Below are positions 32,800 to 44,369 of a DNA stretch of 64,000 bases, one piece after another. How positions within the stretch are numbered: the stretch's first letter is position 1; each line of letters opens with the position of its first letter. The notes beneath the pieces were generated by a model. It was not told the origin of the DNA, ran no database searches, and saw only the letters and a program-made list of their open reading frames with translations. This stretch comes from Phragmites australis (Eukaryota; Streptophyta; Magnoliopsida; Poales; Poaceae): positions 18,941,679 to 19,005,678 of the forward strand of contig NC_084944.1 of assembly GCF_958298935.1 (NCBI RefSeq), read 5' to 3'. The translations under genes and the position numbers were made by a program.

Positions 32800-33490
32800 C
32801 TGGACAATCTCTCTTTACATATCCTCAATCCTTGCATTTATAGCACAGTGACCCATTCTTCTTCTTTTTCTTGTCAATCTCCCTACCTCGATCACCCCGG
32901 ACCAAAAAAGCATTTCCAGATGAACTCTCACCAGCATTGTTCTTCCTCCTTTGTTCATGAGCAAACAACACTGCCATAATATCATCCACTTTGATTGGCT
33001 CTTTGCCATACGTCAGTGTTGTGACCAAGCGCTCATAAGACCTTGACAAGGAACACATAAGAATAATCGCATTGTCTTCATCATCAATTTTCACCTCTAG
33101 CTTCACAAAGTCAACGACAACTTGATTGAAGATGTTTATTTTCTTAGCAAGATCTGACCCCTCCCACATCTTCAGCCCGTATAGTTTCTGCTTCAGATAT
33201 AGCTTCTGAGTCAATGTTTTGCACATGAATTAATTGGCCAATTTATCCCAAATTATCCTAGATGATTCACCCATGACATGATACATGATTTGATCAAAGA
33301 TACACAACTTGATTGTTGCTGCTGCTTGTGCTTACATCTCCTCCCAGTTACCATCATCTACCGTGGCTGGCTTCATCGCTTACAGAGCATTTAGGATACT
33401 CTGATGTGCCAACATATCCTTAACGCTCGTCTGCGAAAGCTTGAAGTTGCCAGTCCTATCAAATCTCGTCACCTCGAATTTGGACGCCAT
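32800..33490 (-). pseudogene. copia gag (DUF4219/UBN2, zinc knuckle) remnant
   Basis: The start codon at 33,490 opens the typical MASKFEVTRFD beginning. A UBN2 region follows (WDKLA near 33,250; LKMWEGSDLAKKINIFNQ at about 33,180; VTTLTYGKEPIKVDDI at about 33,010). A CxxC zinc knuckle lies at 32,850-32,820 (LCYKCKD, then a substituted Gly-His part). An in-frame stop near 33,380 and another inside the knuckle break it. The open piece is 33,226-32,825. This is the nucleic-acid-binding capsid protein of a copia element. Confidence 0.8.
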
Positions 33491-33841
33491 CGATGTCATA
33501 TGCCTGTTGTCGCAGACCACCGAATACCTTTGCTCAAGCGCGCCTCACATGTGCTGAATGCGCCTCCTCATAGTCTAGATGCACCGACACGCACACCCCG
33601 AACCGCGCATATGCCACCTTGTACACGATCCGCCGCTCTCGAGCCCTGTTGACTACCACGCTGCATGCATACGATGAAGTTGACTCAGAGTCAACCACTA
33701 CAAATAACGGTTCACGAACAGTCGATTGCAATTTCTACAATGTGTGAACTTGTCCTTCTCCGGTTGCCTCCACTTTCTTTTCTGTTGCTGCACCTATTGT
33801 ATCACACAGCCTCTCTCCTATTTATTGCCTAGCTATGCAAG

Positions 33842-34814
33842 TAGGGCTGGCAATGGGTTAAGTCGGCTCCAGGTCGAGCAAAACTATACTCGACCTGAAA
33901 CCCGCCAACCATAAACCAACCCGAACCTGAATGTGCAATCAGGATAAAATTAAAACCTGAACCCAAACCCATTGGGCGACTGTCGGGTTTTGGGTGTTCA
34001 TCGGGCGGGGCGAGGCAGTGGGACAGGGGCATGTCAGGGCAGTGTGGTCGGGCAGCATGGGGCAGCGGCATGTCGATGTGGTCGAGCGTGGTTGGGGAGG
34101 GGGCAGGCAGCGGGATGGCGTGGCCTGGTGCCATCAGGGTTGGGCAGTGCCAGAAAGGGGGCGGGCGGTGGCAGCAGGGTGGCATGGCCGGGTAGCGCCA
34201 GGGAGGTTCTAGGCCTGGGCTGGGTGGTGCCAGGGAGGGGGCGGGGAGAGGGTCGCATGTGGCTGGAGAGGGGGTAGGCAATGGGCCAGCATGGTCGGGC
34301 GGTGCCGGGGATGGGCGGTGTCGAGGAGGGGGCGAGCGACGACAGCGGGGCGGGTGGCCGGGAGGCGCCGCAGAGGTTGTAGGCTGGGGCTGGGCAGCAC
34401 CGGGGAGGGGGTGGGGCGGCGACAGCGGCCGGCATGCCCGGGGTTGGGCAGTTCCAGGTAGGGGGCTAGCCAGGTGGGGGTGACGCCGTGGAGAGGGCAA
34501 GATCAGGAGCAACTAAGCTAGACTGCAGGAGTGCGGGTGCGGTAGCCAACCAATAGTCCATCATGTGAGTCAGCGAGTGAATGAGTGATAGGGTTTGATT
34601 TTTAGTTGGGCTTTTGGGCTGGAATGTTGGGTTGGGCTGTATCTATCGGGTGACCAGCAGGTACCCACGGGTGAAACTCAAAACCCGAACCCGACTTAAC
34701 CCGATTTGGGTACTCGACCCGCAAGACCCGTGGGTGAAAATTGTGACCTGAATTGGACTCATCGGGTCCAAAACCTGCGGGTACCTGAATCCATGGGTCC
34801 AATTGCTAGCCCTA
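33842..34814. mobile_element. hAT-type non-autonomous element (MITE), 973 bp
   Basis: The ends are TAGGGCTGGCAAT (33,842) and ATTGCTAGCCCTA (ending 34,814), inverted repeats of the plant hAT form. Just inside, both ends carry GGGT / ACCC-rich repeats (CCCGAACC, AACCCGA). The 8 bp flanks TATGCAAG and CGTGCAGG differ only by three transitions, compatible with one decayed 8 bp target duplication. The strongly GC-rich core yields long Pro/Arg and Gly/Arg frames on both strands, which are not genes. Confidence 0.75.
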
Positions 34815-34933
34815 CGTGCAGGCACCTTTTGGACGATCTTCTGTTCCACCGACCGAACTTGGCTCCAATCCGTTGTCTAGCCGAAATCGACCAACACTGC
34901 TCCTGCGTGACTTGAATAAGCCTATGTGCTCCA

Positions 34934-35371
34934 GTCTAAGCGTGGAAACAGATCGGATACGAATAGGATAGTACACTTTTCACATTGCTATTTATATTTT
35001 TATTCAAATACGAATACAGATCCAAATATTCTCCAATACGAATACAAATCGGATAGTTTAAATATGAATCCGTATTCGGATATCTACTCGATTGGGTTGT
35101 ATACAAATATCTCATACCATTAACGACAAGAATTTTTATTTTGGTGTGCAAAAAATTCATTCACATTTGGAATTTACTGGAATTACTAAAATTTTAGAAA
35201 TTTCATTCGAAATTTATGTCAAAAATTAAATTTTTGGTCAAATTTGATCCAATTTAATTGTGCCAGAATATATCAATTTCGTTCAACTAAAAATTTTCCA
35301 AAATTTTAAAAAAAATTCAAATAGAAATATCAAATATTTAAATATCTACTCTATATTTTTCACCCTACTTA
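34934..35371. repeat. AT-rich MITE-like repeat
   Basis: The start AAGCGTGGAAACAGATCGG and the end TTTTTCACCCTACTTAG are weakly inverted. The interior repeats GGATACGAAT / CGAATACAAATCGGATA in the manner of a common grass hAT-derived repeat. Boundaries are approximate. Confidence 0.45.
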
Positions 35372-36060
35372 GTCCATCCAAAACGGACTCCCACCCACCA
35401 AAGCTGCGGCAACAAAGCCGTCACTAAAGATGCCTAAATAGGTCGTGCCTACTGGCACCGTGCCTGCTGGGCCGACCGTACCGCCGGGCTGACCGTGCCG
35501 CTGGACCGAAATCGTACTTGAACCAGTTCGACACGACACGATGATCGACGAACCGTACCGTGGATAAAGAGAAAACACACAAGCCAACACAGTACAAACC
35601 GTTATAGTAACTGATACGGTGCCGAGCCGGAACCATATCAAACCGATCCAAGTGGTCTATTTAGCCATCTCTTGCAATCACCACTGGCAGCAGCTCTACT
35701 GACCAGCTGCCGCCTGTCTCAAAACTGCTTGGTCCACGTGCAGACACAAGGAGCCAATAGCCTTGGTCCATGTACACAAACCTCAGCTGGCCATACCACA
35801 TCTTTTATTCTTTTCCTTTTTACGTACAGTATATATATTCAACCGCATCGTATCGCATGCTCCCATCACATCACATGGTCAGAATCACATTAGATTAGAC
35901 CAAATACAGTAGATTAACACATGCCACCCAACCGAGCCTCCAAGCCGAGCCTGCCTTCTGCTGATCACGCCCAGACTCCTGTTTCCTGTCGCATGCCTGT
36001 CTCAACGCACAAAACACTATATTTGTGAATAACTTGTCTATATTCTAGAAACATGATTAC
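35372..36060. other. Repeat-derived spacer
   Basis: 35,400-35,640 carries GGGCCGACCGTACCGCCGGG / CTGACCGTGCCGCTGG phrases of a hAT-like GC-rich repeat. 35,650-36,060 is unassigned. No gene is supported. Confidence 0.35.
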
Positions 36061-36225
36061 GGATGTTTTTTCCTATTTATTTCTTTCAATCTATGTTATA
36101 ATGGTAGTGTCCTTTATTTAAAAGCTGAAAATTAAAAATCCGATTACAACTCTATTCATAGTCTCATCTAAATACAACTTAATTCTATCTATAACCAATC
36201 ATATTCGATAAATATCCTAATAAGA
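36060..36225 (-). repeat. copia LTR fragment
   Basis: Read leftward, phrases such as GAATATGATTGG, AGTTGTATTTAGATGAGAC and AGAGTTGTAATCGGATTT resemble a copia LTR related in layout to the one at 32,274-32,565. No internal sequence is attached. Confidence 0.4.
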
Positions 36226-37256
36226 TATGTAACGACTAAGTTTGAGCATAAGTGGCCGGAACGCTGGAAGGCGTCCACTACAAAACCGAGGAAGCCCTCG
36301 ATTTCTCAGTGAGCACCAGCGCAATGTAGAACTATCTGTAATGTGAGCGTTGCAGCATAAACATTTTTTCCGTTCAATAAAAGCAGGTACAAAAGAATTA
36401 TATCTAAATAATAAGTAGGAATAACTCCATTTTCACCATGCCCTTGATCTTTAAGAGTTCGGGCGTCATCAGCTTTGAATGGTATTGCGCCACCTTGGAG
36501 AGAAAACCGTGCAGACCACATTTGGATGGTATTAGAAGATGAAGACGTAAATCGATCCGAACCAGAGTTAGAGTGAAAACTAAGCTCAAGGAAGAGTTAA
36601 GGTATAAAATATAGAGTTTTTCGGGGCAACATGAGATGTTGGTACAGCCTTGCAGCTCTAAACCTTATTAATATTTTCTTAACCACTTTTGCAACTGCAA
36701 GGGAAGAAATTGAATACCCACTGCAAGCAAGGAAAGATCCATTGTATGTTAGTAGTATTTCTGTAGATTCATTACCAAGTCAGAAATTGAAGTGCAACTG
36801 CAACAAAATAAATGGCCCTACGATTGATGCATGAATTTATGGATGTGATATCTACCGAACACAAGCTGGTAGGGTCGATTGCTGCTGGCTGTCCCAAGAT
36901 TGCTGTTCAGCAAACAAATGAGCCTCGTTCCTAGCGTGACTCTGACAGGGAAACCAAGGACAAAAAAATGGTTTTCGTCTAACAGTTTGTTTCGCTGTGA
37001 CAATTTGACATATTGGTACTCTTGTTGTGCAGAGTAGATTCGAGATCCAACTATGATATTGTGAGATACGGTACAAGCGGACCGTATGAAGAAGATCGTA
37101 TGCTGATCTCCTAGAGAGAGATGAAATAATGGCGATGAAGCAATCATGACAAGAGAATAAGATTTGGCGAAACAGAACGTAAATTGTTGAAGGACAACTC
37201 CAAAAGAGTGTAAGAGATATCCATTCTCTCACAACATACGCGAATATTTTAGGACA
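36226..37256. other. Unrecognised sequence left of the large inverted-repeat element
   Basis: Leftward frames at 37,232-36,852 and 36,521-36,306 match no family I recognise. The block 37,225-36,850 read leftward starts TGTTGTGAGAGAATGG and could be another LTR piece. It flanks the MULE target duplication. Confidence 0.3.
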
Positions 37257-37266
37257 CTCGAATTAA
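37257..37266. other. Target-site duplication, left (CTCGAATTAA)
   Basis: This ten-base word directly precedes the inverted repeat at 37,267 and is repeated exactly at 61,036-61,045, directly after the other inverted repeat. Confidence 0.85.
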
Positions 37267-37341
37267 GAATTTTTTTAATAATATTATTTAATTAGAAAAT
37301 TGTAAAAATAATAGTCAAATTCACTAAATTGTAAGAATAGA
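37267..37341. repeat. Terminal inverted repeat, left
   Basis: 75 bp starting GAATTTTTTTAATAAT and ending TAAGAATAGA. By eye 70 of 75 positions match the inverse of 60,961-61,035, and weaker similarity continues into the subterminal repeats. Confidence 0.9.
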
Positions 37342-37625
37342 TACCTATCGGCACGTGAAGTGCTAACTACGGACTTGTCGACCCTCCGTGTGGCGACTTT
37401 CTACATGTTAGTGGGTCCGGGGATCAGTCGGCATACGAAGTACCGACAGGTCGTGGACCCGACGAAACGGAGGTGTCACGGAGGCTTTTGGTGGACTAAG
37501 GAGACCTATCGGCACTCGGAGTACGAATATGTACCACGTCATGATGTGTCGGTACTCGGAGTACCGACAGGTGCCTGCTCAGGCATGTCGGTACTCGAAG
37601 TGCTAACAGTCCTATTATTTGTATA
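37342..37625. repeat. Left subterminal palindromic repeats
   Basis: Copies of TCGGCAC(g/t)...AGTGC, TCGGTACTCGGAGTACCGAC and ATGTCGGTACTCGAAGTGC form about five hairpin-like units. The same type of motif fills 60,716-60,960 at the other end, which supports both arrays belonging to one element. Confidence 0.8.
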
Positions 37626-39161
37626 CGGTTGCCGATCGGTTCGTCGTCTTCCCAAACGTTCTGCGCTCGCGACTGAGAGCAGCGGTGTGCGGAGGAGAGA
37701 GAGAGAGAGAGAGAGCGATAGCGTGGGGCGCACGAAGAAGAGGGAGAGGCGGCGCGTCGGGGAGAGGGAGCAGCGACGTGTCCAGGAGAGGGAGGAACCG
37801 GCAGCGCCGTTCGACTACATTCATCGGTAATTGTTTTCTTTTTTTCTTTTTTATTTAGATTAGAATAAGAATAGTAGTAGGTAGAATAGAAAAAATGTAG
37901 ATAGAGTAGAGATAAATTCGGGTAGAATAAAATTAGGTTAGAGACATAGTTGTATAGAATAATAGATAGGAAATTTAGAGTATGATATTTAGAGTGTTTA
38001 GAAATTTTAGTGTATGATTTTCGCGGCATAGATAGAAAATTTAGAGTAGAATTTCAGCAATATAGATAGAATGTTTATAGTTGAATGTTAAGAATATTTA
38101 GACTAAAATTTGTAGGTAGAATATATAGAAATTTTTAGTAGAATGTTTAGAATTTTGCGGTACATGTAGAATAGGAAATAGTGTAGGTCTATAATTTAGA
38201 AAATTTCGGTATTTTCAGAGTAGAAATATTCGATACATTTAAGATATGCAAGATCTGGTACAATGTAAATTAGGTTTATTTATTTAAATAGTTGGTAGAA
38301 ATTTGGTAGTGTTTGATAAAATATTTTTGAGGTATATTATTGATTAGGTGTAGCTTATTATTAATTTATAGTTTCAGTTAGATTTGATAATTTTATGTAG
38401 CATTGATTCTAGAAGGTGACGTTAATGTTCATCGATATATTATTAATTTATAAATTTGGTTAGATTAGAAAATGTATATACATAATTTAGGATTATAGAA
38501 ATTTAGATACAAACATAGGAATAGAGACATAGACTTACAGTAGAGGAAATGTATAGTATGTAAAGTAGAATAGTTGCAATAGAGTATGTTGAAAATGTTA
38601 AAATTAGAGGATAATTTTTAGAGTAGGGATAATTTTGATATGATATAGTAGAATATAAAGGAAATATATTATTTAGAATGTATTATGTAGGTGTACTTCA
38701 TTTCGATTTAGTAGAAATTTAGGATTACAATATTCAGGGCATTTTAGAAAATTAGAGGAGAATGTTTGCAGTAGGTACTAGATGTTGGTGAAAATTATAG
38801 GTATAGCATATAGAGAGTATATAGGAATATGTGGTATGATTTAAATTGAATTTGTTGGTTGGAATATTTAGGTAGCTGCTTTTTTAGCGGTTTATAGTTA
38901 TTTTAGTCTAATGTGTAAGGTAATTAGAGTAAATTTAGCTAACAGAATATTGATATTGTATATTGAATCAGGGATGTGGACTGTAGTGGAGTTTAGGGTT
39001 TTTATGGTACTAGATATGTCATGCATTGTGACAGTGGAGTAGATTTGAGTAACTTCCAATATGTGGACACATAATTGAATAGTAAGGGAGAGTTGCGACG
39101 AGTCCAAGTGTTAGGTTGGCTGTATAATCTACTACAACTTAATTCGGCACATCAGCGGTTG
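37626..39161 (+). other. GA-rich leader and long AT-rich intron of the MULE gene
   Basis: A GA-rich, GC-rich block (37,690-37,825) ends at a plausible donor, CATCG|GTAATT at 37,827-37,829. Then comes about 1.3 kb of AT-rich DNA dense in TAGAAT/ATTTAGA repeats. The likely acceptor is ACATCAG at about 39,155, just before the start codon of the next frame. The leader frames on either strand look compositional. The exon/intron reading is inference. Confidence 0.45.
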
Positions 39162-39861
39162 ATGGTGAAGGTTCTGATTCCTAGACATCGAGAAACCGAC
39201 TGGCAATAGGATCTCTGGGAGCTTACATGTTCGAAGCAATGGCAGCAGTTTGTGTCACTAGGGTTGAGACGGGGTTTTTCCCACTACATCCTTGTAGAAG
39301 CGATCAATCTTGGTTCGACAGAAGCCGGGCCTAGCACCATAGAAGTTGTAGTTGAAAATGTTTTCCATAAGGAGGTGCAGGAGAGTGTGGTTCTGGAGAT
39401 ACCCCTACAGACTAGTGCACCATTTGAGAAACAAACAGCAAGAGAAGAACATAACAACAAGGAAGATAATCAAGCCATGATGCATGCTGATTAGGGGGAG
39501 CAGGAAGAGGCACTTGTGGACCAGATGGAGGGAGATGACGATGAGTTCCGCACATTTGTGGACTCAGGTGCATGAATCTTGGAGGAATGGATGAATTTTG
39601 CATCGGAGAAGTTGACGGTGAACGATGGATACGAGTCGGCATGGGAGTATGATTGCATCGTGGTGACCAAATGTCAGATGTTTCATGACAAGGTGCATCG
39701 CAAAGCAGCTGACATGGCCTCGGCACTCTCTGCACGACCCCTTTATGTACTTCACTGACCAGGTGCGTCACAGAGCTGCCAATCGGCAGAGGGCATCAGG
39801 CGTGCCCAACAAGCGTGCCTGTGGCCATGGTGCTGCCCCTTGACTGTGCCATTAGACAGTA
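39162..39861 (+). pseudogene. Unrecognised element gene with acidic middle
   Basis: A frame starts MVKVLIPRHRETDWQ, is broken by TAG near 39,207, and stays in one frame through an acidic Glu/Asp-rich stretch (39,330-39,560) to about 39,757. In-frame stops lie at 39,492, 39,574 and 39,756. All could arise by single transitions, and there is no frameshift to that point. I do not recognise the family. Its place next to the leader and TIR is where MULEs carry their transposase gene, so an eroded N-terminal part of such a protein is possible, but no MULE or SWIM zinc-finger domain is seen. Confidence 0.4.
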
Positions 39862-40364
39862 CTAGGACATGTTTATGTTATTTCTATTATGTGGTTGTCA
39901 TGTCATGTAGGATGTTTATGTCGCTACTATGTTATCAGCCATGTTTTTATTACCTAGGTTCTTGTTCTATCCTAAAGCGTAGCATCGTGCAATCTTATCC
40001 ACTTTCGAACTGTATCTGCGTGCTGTACTTTTAGGCAATGGATCATTCACTTCCAATGTTACATGACGGGTTAAAACTTATTTAATTACAAACAACACGT
40101 TACAAGGAAATATTACATAAGGCTAAGGCAGTACATCGGGATACATTGTTTCTAGTCATAATGACTTAGAATGAACTGCAAAGACTCTCCTGACTCCCAG
40201 CATCCCCCCCCCCCCCGACCAAAGTGCGCCGGTGGTTGTGGAGGAAGAGGTGGAGGAGGAAACTTTTGGTGACTCTTGGGTACATATTGGGATTCGCACA
40301 TTCAAGGAATGATAACACAGTAAAAGTCAAATACGTAATCAAATCCTTAGCCGGCCGCTAGAAC

Positions 40365-40845
40365 AGATCCATATTACTCACAGTTGTTCCTCCGACCTGC
40401 CATGCAAGGCGGGATATAGCGTCTTTTGACGTTGCTGGCTCTCTTTTTGTGCAATTGTTCCTATAGTTGCTCGATAACGACGTGCAGGTGATGGATATAT
40501 TCATGAATGTGTGGTTCTATCCGCGTGTCAATCTAGTATCGGAAAGTACAATCATCCATCTGCAAAAAGTAATAGATGAGATAAATAAATGGTGTTGCAA
40601 AAATAGGAAAGAAAGTGAGTATTATTTGTTCATACTCTGAAATGTGGACAATAGAAGAATCTATGGCCTGCGTCACCAAAATGCTCATAAACTTGGACTA
40701 CAACGTCATCTCCATGCCGACATGGTGGCCAAAACGCGCAAGGAAGAGCATTGTGGTTTCCGTAGTAATCTCTACCTTAGACGTCTAAATGGGGGTGTGG
40801 AGGCGATGGATCGATGGGGCCATAGAGAGGATTAGGATACGCCAT
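40365..40845 (-). pseudogene. GRF-type zinc-finger gene, minus strand, two exons
   Basis: The start codon at 40,845 opens MAYPNPLYGPID; a TAA interrupts after 22 codons. The exon then shows a GRF-type pattern: Cys (LPCAFWPPC), a spacer of about 20 residues, then GHRFFYCPHF, the Arg-Phe-Phe-x-Cys-Pro core. An intron starts near 40,645 and ends at the acceptor TTTTTGCAG (about 40,562). Exon 2 begins MDDCTFRY, with a stop where a Trp is usual in the family, and holds a predicted helical IEQL..QLHKKR segment. A TATA-like GTATATAAAC lies at about 40,910-40,900. GRF fingers bind single-stranded nucleic acid in other proteins; the role here is unknown. Spacing to the plus-strand gene beyond the gypsy suggests a divergent pair. 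Confidence 0.6.
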
Positions 40846-40939
40846 TGTCTCGATTCAATTAGAGGTCAAGATATGTGTGAGTAGAGAATCGATTGAGTTT
40901 TGTTTATATACAAAAAGTCTTGGCGGTAGTGGATAGATG

Positions 40940-41055
40940 TTGCAACACTAAGAAGCCTATTGGCTATATTGCACCGGTCTATTAGGGGTAGCACTGAAAA
41001 GTCTATTCGTTATATTGCACCGGCCTAATAAGGGTAGCATTGAGCATTTATAAAT
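40940..41055. repeat. Short direct repeat in the promoter region
   Basis: AAGCCTATTGGCTATATTGC(ACCGG) at about 40,960 and AAGTCTATTCGTTATATTGC(ACCGG) at about 41,019 are two diverged units of roughly 58 bp upstream of the minus-strand GRF gene. Function unknown. Confidence 0.65.
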
Positions 41056-41381
41056 GCGTTGTTCACTCAAAATCGATACACAAAAGCACCGCACACACTA
41101 ATAAGTAGATCCACACTGATAAGGTCAAGGAATAGAAGATCCACATCGAGTTGTCTTCTTCACTCTTGGAGCGTGTTTGAATATAGAAATAAAGGGGGGG
41201 GGATAGAACAATGGCGATGCCCCTTGAATCATGGCTTCAATGGCATGCAATGACCAATCACTCCATCTGTGCACTACCACTCCGAAACTACGCTCCCGTG
41301 ACTAGAAACTACACGCCCGTGACTCTATTCCAACACATTGCCGGATTCCCTAAGATCTCTAACACAGGCCAGCACCACATA

Positions 41382-41386
41382 GTCTA
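41382..41386. other. gypsy target-site duplication, left (GTCTA)
   Basis: GTCTA immediately before the 5' LTR is repeated exactly at 58,256-58,260 after the 3' LTR. Confidence 0.85.
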
Positions 41387-44367
41387 TGTATGATGCCATT
41401 TTGTCGCATGTATGCACTCGTGTACACACACATATACAAAAAGAAAATTAAAAAAAGCCTAGGTAGCCTTTTGCCTTCCGGGCTAGCCTGGTTGCCTTCT
41501 CTCCTTTCCTGGCCCGATCCGACCCAAGCTCCCCCCTCCTCTTCTCTTGCCGCGCGGCCCAACCCTGCTGGCCGGCCTCCTTCTCCCGCACTGAGCCGAC
41601 CCGGCCCAGTCACCTCCCTCTCCGCCTTATCCCTTTCGCGCACGATGCAGCCCTAGGGCGCTGCCCTATTTCTCTTTTCCCCTCACCTCCTTATCCTCCT
41701 TGCTTGTTCTTGAGCGCTAGTCATTCATCCCTAGCAGGGTTCTTGGGATATCTTGATTCTCTTTATGATGATGTCTCGTGCGTGCCCGCTGACACCTCTC
41801 CTTGTGCCACGCCGCCCTCATCTCTAGCCAACTTGTGCACCCACGCACGCCACCTCCACCAGCTCCCCACCTCTCGTGCGTCGCTCCCGTGCCCCTGCTC
41901 CTTTGGCCCAAGGCGGCCAAGCTGTGCTCGTGTCGTGCCAAGCCGCGTCGCACCGCATCCGTGTTGAGCCGCACCACCCTTCCTCCTTCCCTAACTGATT
42001 CATCCCCATTCTTATCCCTTCCCCTAATAGCTCGATCCGATTTCTCCGCGTGGGAGAACCCTAGCCGCCGCTATATAGCTCGGACGAATGCACGCGATGG
42101 AGGTGAGGCCAGATCCGAGAGAGAGGAGAGAATAGAGAGAGAGAAGAGGATAGATAGAGAGAGGAGAAGAGAGGAAGCCCTTGCCGCACAGGTCTTCTCG
42201 CCACCATGGCCGCCCTCGCTGATACTTGTGCCAGTGGGTCTCAGTGATCTATTCTTCTCGCCCTCCATGTGTGCTACAGGTGGCTGGCCGTGGCTTTATG
42301 CCCGTGTCCATGCAAAGCAGGTGGCCGGCCGTGGCTTCATGCCCATGTCCGTGCATAGCAAGCGGCTGGCCGTGGCTTCGTGCCCGTGTCCATGTGGGTG
42401 GTTTGACCGGCCTGCGTCGCGCCACGCTATGTGAGTAGGTGGCCTTTGAGCTAGGCCTTTTGGCTGAGCACGTTGAGGGGATTCGTCTTTTGGCCGTTGA
42501 GAGATGCTTCGGTGTCGTATGCTTCACCTCCTTGTTATTCTGCTGCAGATCCTTCTCTAGCCATGTGAGTTTTCGCCATACTGGTGATGAGCTGGGTTCT
42601 GTTGTTCTTGCCGTCGAGCTGTTGAGGTGGTGTTTGCTATCGGCCACAGCGTTGCACTGTGCTGTGCGATGAGCAGATGGTGGCAAGCTGTTTTGCCATC
42701 TGTTGACCGGTCTGTTTTGCTCTATGGTGGCGGCCGGTTTGTTTTGCTTTGTGGTGGTGGTTGCTCTTTTTTGCTTGGTGATGGAGTTTAGCCGGCCATG
42801 TACCGTGACCGTGGAGAGGTGTTGCCATGAGTATGGTCATTGGCTGGGAGCCAGAGGGCTCCCGGCACACCAGTCGGGGGTCCAGGAGCCGCCAAATGCT
42901 TGTGCCACCGGCGTGGCGCGTGTGTGTCATTCCTGACTAGGTGTTGTGGTGTGGCGCCTAGTCGTGTGATCATTGCCGTTGCTACGGATTGAGTCGCATT
43001 TGCGCCCCTTTGTTGCCTGAGTTGGTGGCTAGTTGATCTAATTGTTGGAGTTTCTGCACATGCTATGCATTTTACTTTTTTTGGGAGTGGGCCTGTCTAT
43101 GTAGCTATCCATGTTGTTTACTTGTCCTCTATTGCCACTTCTCTGGTACTGAAGCCCCCCCCCCTCCCCTTGAGGATTGTCCTGATGGCTGATCATGCAT
43201 TCATATGGATTATTTTCTGTTAATTGGCCTATTGGTGGTTATGTTGGGTTGCAGGATGAAATTGTTTAGAGGGCTGTTCTTGTTGGTTGCCTTGATCTGG
43301 TACTATCATTGGCTCATGAGCCATCAGGTTGCTCCACGTGCCGATTGTTATTGCCTTATTGCCCTTGTGGCTTTGGTATGATAAGGCTTGCTGTTGCTTG
43401 CCCCTTTATGATGCCTTGGTGATTACCCTGCGGCCTTTGTGGCCTTTCATCTGTTGCTATTGTGGCTCTGCTGTTGCAACCCTACTGTTGTAGACTTTGT
43501 GATCTAATCGTGTGGTAATCTGAGGTCTATTGCTAGTAACTTTATTGATAGTCTGATGGTCAGGACCAATGATGATTAATAAGCTCATGGTTAAGGAATT
43601 TGGTATTGTGTCATGGCCAATGACGTATAGTGAGGCCCGATAGTGCCTTTGCAGCTTGTTATTACCCATCACCTTTGTGGTGCTAGTCTTCATGGCTCTG
43701 TTACTGTTGGATAGTGATAAAGGTCGTAGATAGGAGTTTAGAGGCATTGGTCAGTTTGCCAGGCTCCCGTTAGGTTGTAGCTGGCAAACTGTCATGTAGC
43801 TAGATTTTCTCTCCCTCTATCCTCGTTTAGCACCTGAGACTACGGTCGATGATGAGGGGCTGCAGTTTCTAAGGCCTGTGTGGCCGATAATGGTCCGGGA
43901 TATATAGACAATCCATAAGGCTCATGCTAGATGTTTGTCTCGTCTTTTCTACTATTTTGTTTTCTGACGCTTACTTGGCTTGGTCTGTGATGTATGTGAC
44001 TATAGCCTTGTAAACTCGGAGATGATCTGAGTACGACGACCAGCAACGCAGTTAATCAGAGGTAGCCTAAGAGACGGGCGTAATTAACTGGAGGCTTCAT
44101 GAGGCCATGGGAACCAGGAGGACAAAGTCGCCAAATGTTTAGTTAGATACACATGTGCATTCGTACGGTGTGTGTGATAATGAGATGTAATCGGAAACTT
44201 GTACTTTATGGATTCAAATGGATTAATAAAGTGGCAGTGTTTCCATTTAGTTATTGTCTCTTTACTTTGTATACTTTGTGTATATTGGCACACCCGTAGT
44301 TGTTATATTCACAGTTATACAATACAGCGATTCAAACACGACAGCATTGTTTTGAATCCGCGAAACA
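41387..44367 (+). repeat. Tat-lineage gypsy 5' LTR (2,981 bp)
   Basis: It starts TGTATGATGCCATTTTG and ends CGCGAAACA, matching 55,266-58,255 throughout apart from indels. It includes a GC-rich region (41,500-42,000), a GA-rich tract near 42,110-42,165, three 41 bp minisatellite units (42,277-about 42,394) and an AATAAA at 44,225. It has about 100 bp near 41,660-41,760 that the 3' LTR lacks. Frames inside it are not genes. Confidence 0.9.
42277..42394. repeat. 41 bp LTR minisatellite, 3 units (5' LTR)
   Basis: Units start at 42,277, 42,318 and 42,359 with the phrase CAGGTGGC(t/c)GGCCGTGGCTT and end in CCATGCAAAG or CCGTGCATAG. The 3' LTR has six units at the equivalent place. Confidence 0.85.
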
Positions 44368-44369
44368 GA

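Larger units (their letters stand above)
32274..33490 (-). mobile_element. Ty1/copia element 2, pol-less remnant
   Basis: The leftward order is gag then 3' LTR, with only about 240 bp between the gag zinc knuckle and the LTR. Protease, integrase and polymerase have been lost. Upstream, 33,491-33,841 has no LTR features that match the 3' LTR. Confidence 0.65.

Noticed and set aside
33829..34512. 227-residue minus-strand frame rich in Pro, Arg and Ala
   Set aside because: It lies wholly inside a GC-rich hAT MITE, with open frames on the opposite strand too. Composition explains it.
37360..37830. 156-residue plus-strand frame near the MULE left end
   Set aside because: Made of subterminal palindromes plus a GA-rich leader, with open frames on the other strand as well; kept only as probable leader.
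41802..42434. 210-residue plus-strand frame
   Set aside because: Entirely within the gypsy 5' LTR, spanning the GA tract and minisatellite; the 3' LTR does not preserve it.
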